From positions 4,421,001 to 4,485,000 of the forward strand of contig NC_084886.1 of assembly GCF_958979055.1 (NCBI RefSeq): a stretch of DNA of 64,000 nucleotides, written 5' to 3'. The DNA comes from Alnus glutinosa. Lineage: Eukaryota; Streptophyta; Magnoliopsida; Fagales; Betulaceae. A program made the position numbers and the translations under genes. Below are positions 27,571 through 37,761 of the stretch, in pieces. The notes beneath the pieces are model-generated. The model did no database searches, had not been told where the DNA came from, and worked only from the letters and a program-made list of their open reading frames with translations. The stretch's first letter is position 1; every line of letters begins with the position of its first letter.

Positions 27571-27582
27571 GCTCTGATACCA
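27571..27582 (-). other. Primer-binding site of the Copia element
   Basis: Minus-strand TGGTATCAGAGC, directly adjacent to the 5' LTR end at 27583. It is complementary to the 3' end of plant initiator-Met tRNA, the usual Copia primer. Confidence 0.9.
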
Positions 27583-27971
27583 TGAACGAGTTTGTGTTTT
27601 GAAGGAAATTGTATGTTATTGCACACTTATGTTAGTGATGGTACATAGGTATTTATACAGAGTTGCCTATATAGAAATGGGATTGCATGATTACAGGGAA
27701 TTGCTTGATTACAGGGATTGAGTATTCTCTATTTATGTTGCACGCAGATTTGGGATCACAGCAGCACTACTTTCCTTGTGCTGCTGTGATGCTTTCCTTT
27801 CTTGTATGGTGTAGACAGCTGTGATGAGCGTGATGCAAGGTTGACATTGATGCTGTGATGGAATGATGCGCGGGCTCTTGGGAGGCTGCACAGGTAGGAC
27901 TTGCCTTATTGGGAGGTGCTGCATGGGGAAGACTTTCCATGTGAAGCTTGGATGATGTGTGTACACTAACA
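27583..27971 (-). repeat. 5' LTR of the Copia element
   Basis: 389 bp, TG...CA on the minus strand. A TATAAATA box at 27657-27650 is placed to drive minus-strand transcription into the internal region. It differs from the 3' LTR at about five scattered positions and has no indel. Confidence 0.96.
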
Positions 27972-27976
27972 ATTGG

Positions 27977-29560
27977 TACGTACCGGCAAGATGCTCCACG
28001 AAATCCTCCAGAGTTAGAGCTTCAGCCTATATTGGATTTGCAGGGACCAAAGAAGCCTCCAATCAGTTGGAATAAGGGGGAAATTATTCAGAGAGGTTGG
28101 GGCAGAGGCCAACTCATGGGCAGACTTGACAGAAAAAATTCCATTGGGAACAGGGGTCCAAATCCAGCGGTCCAAGGAGGGGATACCGGAAAGGTGTATG
28201 GCTTTGATTTGGGTGGCTATGAGGATAAAAAATGAGTTGAATAAGGCCAGGGGTTGATTCCAATCTCTAGATGAAGAAGAAATGAGATCGGAGATATTGA
28301 GAGGATGAATAGAAGACAGTGAAAGGTTGGGTGTAGGCTTAAAACCATCCAGAATGGGGATCCAAGGAGAATCCCATATATTCAGTTCAAGTCCAGTAGA
28401 CACCGATCAATAAGCACCTTTCTGCACAACATCTCTACAGTTGAGGACTCCTTTCCACAGCCAAGATGCAGAGGGGGGAACATGGGAAGACAAAAAAGTT
28501 ATGGTTTGGAGGTATTTGGCAGATAGGGAGTGCACCCACAAAAAGGTATTGGTTAGTCAACAATTTCAACCAATCTTAGCCATCAGAGAGCGATTTTGCA
28601 TTCCATATTCCTCAGCCCAAGACCACCAGCAGCTATAGGAGAGCATATTCGATTCCAACCAAGTAGTAAGAGGCATTTTGCGCTTGTCTTGAAGGAACCC
28701 CCACCATAATTTCCTGAGGGAAGAATCAATGTCACGACACAAAGCCTTGGGAAAGAGAAATAAAAACATAGATAAGAGTAGTGAGAGCTGCTTGTGAAAG
28801 AAGCTTGGCCTTCCAACCCGAGAGCCTATTTTGGTCTTATGGTCTTCAAAGGCAAGACTCTTATTTCTATGGAAAAAGAGAGTCAATCCAAGGTGCTTGG
28901 CATTGGAAGGAATTACACGAAGGTGAAGGATGGATTGAATGGCAGCCGAGGCAGAGGGATTGCAGTTCTTACTAAGAAATAGAGAAGACTTAGCAAGATT
29001 AACTTGCTGACCAAACCCTGCTGAGAACTTAGAAAGACAATCCATAATACAATTAGCCTTAGATATATTGCCCCTAGAGAAAGAAAAATGATTCTTTCAC
29101 AAGCTTTTTGTACAACTTTTATACAATCAAGACATATGGGTGAGACTTATGCATGGCGGGACCTAAATGCATGGATCTCACTAATGTATCTTGATTGTGT
29201 GAAAGTTGTGTAAAAGGGGTTGTACAAGAATCACCCTATAGAGAAAATCATTAAGTCATCTACAAAGAGGAAATGAGATATTGGGGGACTATTTCTCAAG
29301 ATTTTTATACCGTGAAGCTTGCCTGCAATCTCCTCTTTGATGACAAGTCTAGAGAGCACTTTTGATCTAAGCAATACGAGAAAAGGATAAAGAGGGTCAC
29401 CTTGCCTAAACTACGATGATGGGAGAACTTGCCGAAAGGAAAACCATTTAAAAGAATAAAAAAATACACCGTAGAGATACATTACTCAATCAAACGGACC
29501 CATTTTGAACTAAACCCCATGCTAGGTTTGGTTTACTTAATTTTATTTATAACATGAGCT
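27977..29560 (-). pseudogene. LINE (L1-like) remnant: reverse transcriptase and zf-RVT part
   Basis: Decayed minus-strand frames spell plant LINE landmarks in order: a FRQGDPLYPF block (~29400), the RT catalytic motif FVDDLMIF at 29266-29243, FGQQVNLAKSSLF (~29010-28970), LRKLWWGF (~28710), then LNIWDSPWIP and a WIWTPVPNGIFSVKSAH segment (28390-28110). Several stops and shifts disable it. It is interrupted by a MITE (29083-29238) and, after 27977, by the Copia element; the continuation is at 22694. The right boundary is a fade-out, set at about 29560. Confidence 0.75.
29083..29238. mobile_element. hAT-like MITE inside the LINE remnant, 156 bp
   Basis: Flanked by the 8-bp duplication TAGAGAAA (29075-29082 and 29239-29246), the size made by hAT transposases. 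Arms are inverted: GATTCTTTCACAAG on the left and CTTGTACAAGAATC-like on the right, with ATCAAGA/TCTTGAT further in. Removing it restores the LINE reading IFSRGN, which confirms the insertion point. Confidence 0.75.
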
Positions 29561-29782
29561 GGATTGAGCTTATTCTCGCTGGTTAACTTGTTTAAATTCA
29601 AGTCATTTATCTTTTTGAACGAATCGAAGTTTATTCAAGCTGTCATTCCTGTCTGGTTAGTTAAGATTTGAATTTTCAAACTAACCTAATCTTTGGTGTT
29701 CTAACTATCTTAGTATTTGGGTATGAAGCAATTCAAATGTTCAGGATTTATGTGAGTGTTAATATAAATTATAAAAAATAAA

Positions 29783-30425
29783 GAGAAAAATATTAAAAAG
29801 CCTCATGAATTAACAAACAGTCGATTTTAGAATAGCCCATTGAATTTTAAAGTATACTAATGTGACTCATTAAACTACCAAAATGTGTCAAAAATGCAAC
29901 TTTTGTCAAAATATTCTTATAATACCCTTGTTCTCTTAAAAATTTATAAAAAACAATAAATATATTTTAAACAATATTGATATAAAACTAAAAAGTTAAA
30001 GAAATTAAGAAATTAATTTTTGTGGCTCAGTCACCACCCCCAAAGGTGGTTGGTGTTGATGTTGACATTAACAAAATTTGTGAAGTATTTTGGCGGAATT
30101 TAACTACAATGACTAATTTGTTATTTTTTGCCCACCTGAAAAACTTTTGAATTATTTTTTATTCCGCAATGAGCAATTTGTAATTTAAGTCAACCACATG
30201 GATTGATTTTGCATTTACCATTTTTTTTTTTTAAAAAAAAAATTTAGTTTAGTTGTTTTCTTTTTAAAATTTTTAAGAGAATAAGGGTATGATAGGAATA
30301 TTACAACAAAAGTGGCATTTTTGGCACACTTTAATAATTTGATATATGTCACATTAGTACACTTGAAAATTCAAGAGTTATTGTAAAATTAGTTGTTAAT
30401 TCAGGGCTTTTTTATATTTTTTTTC
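29783..30425. mobile_element. Long-TIR DNA element (MULE-like), 643 bp
   Basis: About 170 bases at each end are inverted copies of each other; shared words include AAAAAGCC, GAATTAACAA, TACTAATGTGAC, GTCAAAAATGCAACTTTTG and CCCTTGTTCTCTTAAAAATT. A 9-bp direct repeat AAAAATAAA flanks it (29774-29782 and 30426-30434), the Mutator-type size, though A-rich. No open frame. Ends start GAGAAAAA / GAAAAAAA. Confidence 0.75.
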
Positions 30426-30700
30426 AAAAATAAATAAATATATTTGGTTTGTTTTCATCGGTACATAAGTGACCAAAGTCCAAAAGTGCCTCTTTACGAA
30501 AAAGATTCGAGGGTGTGTAAATGGCAAAAACTATATAATTGGTCCGATTGTGATATAAACTGAAATTGAAATAAAATCAATTAAAAATTAGAAAATCAAA
30601 ATCAAAATCAAAATTCGGACACTCTAATTATAGGCTATGCTTATCCTCTAGCACCTGGGTATGGGTTCATTGGGTTGCTAGTTGAGTAGCATGTAGCAAT

Positions 30701-31534
30701 TAGGGGTGTGCACAACTCACATAAGCCGACCTGATCCGAAGCCCCCTGCCCTGCAAGCAGACGAAACCTGTAATTTTTTGACGGTTTTCGGTCCTAATAT
30801 AGTAAACCTGTGCGGTGTGGTGCGGTTTGCGGGTTGGGGTTTTGAAAAATCCCGAGACCCGCCTCGCACCGCATAAATAAATTAAAAAAAAAAAAAAAAA
30901 AAAAACCCTACCACTTAACCCTAGCACGCCCCCCCGCCCCCCCTTCTTTTCATTTATTTTTTTCTAGAGATTTTGCCATACTGCTGCACAGCCTCCCCTT
31001 CTCTTCATTTTTCTTTTCTCTTTCACACTGCACCAATTTTTGCCTTTCATCTTCTTTGACCTTCACCAAAACCCTAAATCAGTCACCTCCTCCCTGCAAA
31101 TTATCCCTCCCTCATGAGTCCCCTCTTTCTTCATTTTTGTAATTTTTCGACTCTTCAATCTTCACTGGTGATTTTCTAGTGGTTTGTTGTTTGGGTTTGC
31201 AGGTTTTATTGGTTAAATCTTAGGGTTTGATTTTGCAGGTTTTTTGGTGGTTCTTTATTTAACTTCGATTTTATTGGTTTTGTTGTGGGTTTTGATTGGG
31301 ATTTTGGGGGATTGCTTTGAATCTTAGAGTTTGATTCATCGAGCTTTTAGAGAAGATAAGAAAAACCGCTCCACTCCGCCTCGCCCCGCACCACCCCTCC
31401 CCACACCACCCTATCCCGCACGGATACAACTGATTTTCAACGGGCCACGAGTGTGAGTTTCTAAAACCGCAAGTTTGCAGGACGCGGGCAAAAAGGGTTG
31501 AAATCTGCCTTGCTCCGTCCCGTGCACAACCCCA
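30701..31534. mobile_element. Non-autonomous hAT-like element with GC-rich subterminal arms, 834 bp
   Basis: The 8-bp duplication GTAGCAAT is perfect (30693-30700 and 31535-31542). The ends are TAGGGGTGTGCAC and its near-inverse GTGCACAACCCCA, the canonical plant hAT start. Arms are rich in CGGGT/CCCGC words (30720-30870 and 31365-31520). The centre (30940-31340) is CT-rich with AAACCCTA words and intron-like TTTGCAG motifs, resembling a plant 5' UTR, possibly captured. No transposase frame. Confidence 0.8.
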
Positions 31535-34500
31535 GTAGCAATAAGATAGCGAGAGAGATAGTTGGCTTTGTTGTGGATATGGGCTGGCCCTATAAATGGA
31601 GTGCGGAAAGTGAAAAGACAGGTGGGCTTTCTAGTGGCTATCTTTGGGCTGCCTTTGATTAGTCTTTCGTTATTCTAGAAAGTGAATGGGCTGGGCCTAA
31701 TATATTTAACTTATAGTATATGGATTTATAAGGCCACTATGACCCTAAAATTGGAAACAACGGTGAGGATGCCACAATGGCCATTACAATTTACATATAC
31801 TTAATCTTTTCTACATATTCTCAATCTTTGATTACGTGGCAAACCATATGCCTTCGATGGAACAACATTTTTTCTTATACAGTGAACAGTAATAGGATGA
31901 AGAACTCTACAGATTACAGGGGCCCAAAGGATGAAGAACTCTGCCCGTGGAATAACCAAAAACATGATTTGGGAATGTTTACTAGTAACTTTTCATGTTG
32001 GTTATTTTCACTAATTAATTATGGGATGTTATACAAAAATTCATTGGTACTTATTTACTTGATAAATAAGTTTTGGAAGGAGGATTGATTTAATTAATAA
32101 GTTAATTAAAATTTAGAGGCGTTACATAAAGTTAATTGTTCAATTAATGACGTGAATGAGCGATGCCCATTGCCGCCACTACCAACGGACTATCTAGCGG
32201 TGGTAGTGGACGCAGCGGCAAGACGTGGAGCCACTACGCGCGTAGTTGGTGAATGGGGCTAAATAGATTAGTGTTTAGCATGTCATCCATGATGGGTTCT
32301 TTTTTATTTTTTTTAAAGTACATGAAATACATAAACAAACCAAACTAAGCAACTACCACGGGAGAGATGGGTGGGTATTTCCCACTGACAATGCGAATTG
32401 AAGGTGGTGGGGGGGATATGGGAATGCGACAATAATGTGAAATATGAGTTTGACTTTTTTGTTTTTAAGAGAAAAAAGAAGTAAATTGGCAAAGAGACTC
32501 GTTATTCGCTGAAGGTCAATTTGTTGAGCGTGTTGAGATGGCAGCTGTTTTATTATTTATGTATTTATCATTATTATTATTATTATTATTATTTTTAAGT
32601 AAATCAGTTACACAGAAGAAGAAAGAGGGGGGGTGGTAGATCTCTTTCCACAACAAATGGGAAAAGAGCGGGATATTTGCAAACGTGCAGAGTGTCAGGC
32701 GCTAATATGTCGCTATTCATCAATTATCTGACGCGTCTTTAGTTATCTGAAAGCCACTGGTGTTGGGTCTTGACTCTTGAGGGTTGAGGTATCAGCGTCT
32801 TCTGCACTACACGCTGGTTTTCTTATCAATATAGACACCCATTCAAGAACCCCCCCCCCCCCAAAAAAAAAAAAAAAAAAAAAAAGGAGAAAAAAAATTG
32901 ACATGTTGATGGAGTTATGCGTAAACTTAGAAAAAAAAAAAAAAAAAGAAGAAAAGAAGAGAAAACAAAATAACTTCAACTGTGCGCGATGAGGCCCTTA
33001 CATTGACAATAATTTGCATATTTACCAAATAAAGATCTTACGATCAAGGGGTTGTTTGAGTTTGCAATTTTACGAAGTGTGTTTTAAAATATATGAATTT
33101 GTAAAGTAATTTTTAAAAACGCAGTTAAGCCTTTGGTAAAATCGCAGTTCTAACCTTTAAAATTATGCGTTTTCAAAAAAGCCTTGAAAAAACATATTTT
33201 TTACGTTTTTAAATCGTAATCTTTAAAAACTCAATTTTCAAACGAATCATTTTTTATGATTTGATTGAAAATCGCACTTTTTATCTATGAAATCGTAATT
33301 CAAAAACGAACCCTAAAAAGCCTATGCACTGCCCTCTCAAACTATATATGAAAATTTCTTTTGGCACTCATTATTCTTTTAGACCTGTATAAGCTTATCC
33401 TAGATTCATGCCATTGTTTTGCTTCCATTTATGTTAATAATGGCATTATTGGTGCTGTGTGATACGAGACATTGTGTGTTAGTTTTTGTGGGCTTTGAAT
33501 ATATATATATGTAGGAGTAATGCTAAGAGTCACTATTTTGTCATTCTTGTGTGACTTTTAAAATTACTATTGAGCTTGTAATTAATCACTATCAAATTTT
33601 AATAAAATAAAAATTTTAAACATTACATCATTCTTGAAAGAATATAAGAAAGACATAAAAGTAACTTGTAAAATTACTCATATATGTAGTGATCATTATT
33701 TGTACTATTTGTGTGTGTTACACACTTGCATTCTATTTTCATGAATCATGTGATTGCAAGTAGCACCGTATCGGTATATTCTTGACTTGCTACTTGCAAA
33801 CACATTTGGATCAGGTTGTGTCTTGGAATGCCTATTTGCCTTTTGTTCTGTGTTTAAATGAAAACAGGAGATTGTTGTGTTTATTTTCTTTTGGGTGGAT
33901 TGATATAGTCATTTTATTATTGGTTCATAATAGGCTGGAGTCTGGACTCCATTTTGTAAGCACTTGAGAAATTCATGCACTTTCACCGTACATATGAATA
34001 GAGTGAGCCCATTAAAAAACCCGTCGTCAAACGATAGAGATACATTTGTCTCTTTCCCTTGTTCTCCACATGCTATAGAGAAAAAGACGTTTATTTAGTT
34101 TAATTATAACGTACTTTTCATAAGATTTCTTATCCAATTTGTTCCAAATGTATCCTCGTAATTGTCAAATCTGAACCCTTGTGGATAGATTACTTACCAA
34201 GTCCAGTCCATTTTGACATTTTGTTTTGACCAAGTTATCTAAATGACCTGATCCGAAGACAGCTTAATTATAAAAGATATATACCTTAAATTAACACTGA
34301 ATAAATCGTGATTATAAGATAAGTCTAGCTTTTATTTTATTTACGAAGTTATCTAAGTTGCAAAGGCACACCGTGACCGGATCAGAAGAAAGCTTTAAAA
34401 ATATATATATATATATATATATATGTGAAGCTTCTTCTCAACCACTTCATGACTCGGCGCTGGAACCCAACAAAGAAAAAGTAAATGGCGTCACTTGCAG

Positions 34501-35163
34501 AATGAGCCCAACTTGTCCAGAAACAATTTGGTGAGCAACTATTTATTGAGAGCCCAGAAGAGGTCCACTTTTACATCATTTTAAATTTTTTAACAACCAT
34601 TTCTTTCTCTCAAGAAGAAATTTTCAAACACAATCAATCATTACATAGACAACAAAAAATAAAAAATAAAATGATGAAGTCTTCCTTCTGACTTTTGGCC
34701 GCAAGTTTTTGAAAGAGTCAACCACTCCTTCCACCGCCAACCTGTTTTTAGATTTTATTTTATTCTATTTAACCGTTTGTTTATATTTTGCCACGTTATT
34801 TATTACATTTGTAAAATATAATTTAAACTATATTTATTATGAGACAATATATATATAATAATTAAAAAAAAAAAAAAAAGTAAAATAGAAAAAAATACAT
34901 TTTACAGTTCATATTTTATTTTATTTCATGTAATAATATACATAAATATCACGTTATTTATTAAATTATAAACATATGGGAAAGATACAATTTATTAATG
35001 AATAGCGGTTGAAGATAGTAAAATCTGGATATTAGAATAATTAAAACACAAGGGTATTTTGGTTATTGACCATGGAAAAACCCGGGAAAAAATATATGGG
35101 ATCGCAACAAACTACCCTTTCTCGGAAATTGTCAGCAACCATACCAAATGCCTACGACAACAG
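31535..35163. other. Gene-free interval upstream of the formin gene
   Basis: AT-rich. Simple repeats: (TTA)n at 32570-32594, a C15-then-A24 block at 32849-32885, and (TA)n at 34401-34424. A hairpin CACTACCA...TGGTAGTG lies near 32175-32208 in a small GC-rich patch. 33510-33685 has weak inverted ends but no clear target duplication. The last few hundred bases are the formin promoter. No exon seen. Confidence 0.5.
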
Positions 35164-35172
35164 ATATATAAA
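35164..35172 (+). promoter_or_regulatory. Probable TATA box of the formin gene
   Basis: ATATATAAA about 80 bases before the ATG at 35248, a fitting distance for a short leader. It is based on position and motif only. Confidence 0.5.
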
Positions 35173-35247
35173 CCTCCAATGCATAAAATACAGAAAAATA
35201 GAACGAATTCAGTTTCATGAATCTTTTGCAAAACATTCAGAAACAAC

Positions 35248-37761
35248 ATGGCTGTGATGTTTCAGCCACGGCTTCCTCTGCTCCTATTCCTTGCGATACT
35301 CATTTCTGCTGTTCCTCTCTCTCATTGCCAATACGGTTCTCCCCAAAACATCGAGACTTTCTATCCATCTGATCAAGCTCCATCTCCTCCACCGACGCCG
35401 GATTCTCTCTCCCATCCTCCAGCGAAGCCACCGCAACCGCCATCTCTACAGCCGAGTTCATCGCAACCGGCACCAACAAATTCTTCAACGACCGGGAAGA
35501 TTGCCATGGCTGTGGCTGCTACGGCGGCAGGCACTTTGTTTGTTTCCGGGTTGCTCTTCTTTTTCGTTCGAAGGGGCGTCGCTGCAAGACGGAGAAGAAC
35601 GCAAGGCAGTACTGATTCTAGTGATGAAGGTCGGCCTCCAGTGCCACGCAATGAGTTTGCACGGGTTGATGGGGATCTCAAGGGGTTCATTGTTGATGAA
35701 AATGGTTTGGATGTGCTTTATTGGAGGAAACTTGAAGGGAAAAACTCCAGGAAGAGTAGTTTCCGTAAAGAGGTATTTCAGAAACAGAAAAAAGAAGAAC
35801 AAGAACAGGAAGATCGGCGAAAGAAGTCTTCGCCTATACAAGAAGTTCCTCTGCTCCGAGGGAAGTCTTCAACTTCTCATGTTAAAGTTATGCCAGAAGT
35901 GGATGATGCGAATCGAATTAGTCCTGCCATTCTCATCAAGGATGTTGAGAAGCCAGAGCCATTAATTATCCCATCAACTCCTCCCCCTCCTCCTTCCCCA
36001 CCACCAACGCCACCCCCACCACCACCCCCACGGCAGTTCTTGGCTGTTTCTACGGCAAAAAGGCCTGCACCGCCTCCCCCTCCACCAATCCCTGGGAAGA
36101 AAACTCCCACGCCACCACCTCCGCCGCCTAAGACAGGTGGTTTGAACACGTCATTAAAGCCGGCCCCGGCGCGGCCAAAAGGCGTGCTAGGGAACAACAA
36201 GCCAGGAGAGTCTTCATCTGGAACCGACAATGGTCAGGTAAAAATGAAACCATTGCATTGGGACAAGGTGAACACTGACACAGATCATTCCATGGTGTGG
36301 GACAAAATTGATGGCGGTTCTTTCAGGTAACAATAATTTGCATATTTGAATTCAGATAAAAGTCTTATGTAATATGTAATCGAAATCACCTATGGTTTGG
36401 TTCTTGCTGATTCTCAAAAATTTCAATTCGGTACTTTCAGGTTTGATGGAGATCTTATGGAACACCTCTTTGGCTATGTTGCCACCAACAGAAAATCGCC
36501 TGAAAAAAACAATAACTCGGTGGATCGAAGCAGTCACAACTCTAATCCGCCAGCACAAATATTTATCCTCGATCCTCGAAGGTCACAGAATATTGCAATT
36601 GTTCTGAAATCTCTGGCCATCTCTCGGAAAGGAATCGTTGAGACGCTCATTGACGGCCACGGCCTTGACACCGATACACTTGAAAAGCTGGCAAGAATTG
36701 CCCCAACCAAGGAAGAACTGTCCCAAGTTTTAGAATATGAGGGAGACCTCACAAGACTGACTGATGCTGAATCCTTCCTCTACCACCTCCTGAAAGCTGT
36801 TCCATCAGCTTTTACTCGTCTTAATGCCATGCTTTTCAGATTGAATTACGATTTGGAGATTCTGTACCTCAAGGAGTCAATACAAACACTTGAATTGGGT
36901 TGCAATGAGCTTAAAACACGAGGGCTCTTTATGAAGCTTTTAGAAGCAACCCTCAAGGCTGGCAATCGCATGAATGCAGGAACTACCCGAGGGAATGCCC
37001 AAGCCTTCGACCTTAATGCCCTTCGAAAGCTCTCTGATGTTAAAAGCACCGATGGAAGGACTACTTTACTCCATTTTGTCGTGGAAGAAGTAGTCCGGTC
37101 AGAGGGAAAACGGTGTGTTTTGAGCCGGAATCGTAGCTTGATCCGTAGCAGCAGCCGCAGCAGTAACGGCAGTTCTTATCCTCAGAGTTCAACAACAAAT
37201 GAGGAAAGAGAGAAGGAATATAAATTGCTAGGATTGCCAATGGTAGGAGGCCTCAGTGCTGAGTTCTCTCATGTAAAGAAAGCAGCCACCATAGATTATG
37301 ACACCTTTGCTAGCACGAGCTCAGCTCTCACAGCCCGTGCAGCAGAAATTCGAGAACTTGTTTCCCAATGTGCCAATGACAGAGGAGGAGGGTTTTCGAG
37401 AGAGATGAACGGGTTTCTTGGAGCAGCTGAAGAAGAGCTAAAGGCATTGAGAGAAGACCAAACAAGGGTAATGGAGCTTGTAAAGAAAACAACAGAATAT
37501 TATCAAACAGGAGCTTCAAAGGACAAAGGAGCACCCCCACTTCAACTATTCGTTATAGTTAAAGATTTTCTAAGTATGGTTGATCAGGTCTGCATTGAAA
37601 TTGTGCGAAGCCTCCAGAAGAGGAAGACAGTGACAGCAACTTTGGGATCATCATCACCAAAGTCACCGCCGCCAAGGAGCCCTGTCAGATTCCCAAACTT
37701 GCCGGAAAACTTCATGTCAGATAAGTCAAGGAGTAGTTCTAGTGAATTAGATGATTTTTGA
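35248..37761 (+). CDS. FH8: Group I formin, FH4/FH8 type, 799 aa
   Basis: Two exons, 35248-36326 and 36441-37761, giving 799 residues. Order: signal peptide (1-27), Pro-rich extracytoplasmic stretch (44-80), one membrane span (84-107) followed by Arg-rich stop-transfer, a segment with [16 protein letters not shown] at 147-162 (the conserved cytoplasmic block of the FH4/FH8 subgroup), a poly-Pro FH1 (~240-300), and FH2 from MKPLHWDKV (333) with [16 protein letters not shown] [16 protein letters not shown]. Formins nucleate and elongate actin; FH1 binds profilin. FH4/FH8 relatives are reported to link membranes with actin and microtubules. The terminal [10 protein letters not shown] motif matches the family. 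Symbol by resemblance; FH4 is equally possible. Confidence 0.92.

Larger units (their letters stand above)
22700..27971 (-). mobile_element. Full-length Ty1/Copia LTR retrotransposon, 5272 bp
   Basis: LTRs lie at 22700-23088 and 27583-27971 (389 bp each), with TG...CA ends. The target duplication ATTGG is perfect (22695-22699 and 27972-27976). Transcription is on the minus strand. The primer-binding site at 27582-27571 reads TGGTATCAGAGC, abutting the 5' LTR and matching the initiator-Met tRNA 3' end. A G-rich polypurine tract abuts the 3' LTR at 23098-23089. The internal domain order gag, protease, integrase, RT, RNase H is Copia. It interrupts a LINE. I count about five substitutions and no indel between the LTRs, so the insertion is recent. 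Confidence 0.97.

Noticed and set aside
33510-33685. Possible MITE with GAGTAAT ends
   Set aside because: Inverted similarity is weak and no target duplication could be found.
35877-36230. Minus-strand Gly-rich open frame of 117 codons
   Set aside because: It is the antisense of the poly-Pro FH1 coding region of the formin; GC-rich Pro codons give open frames on the other strand.
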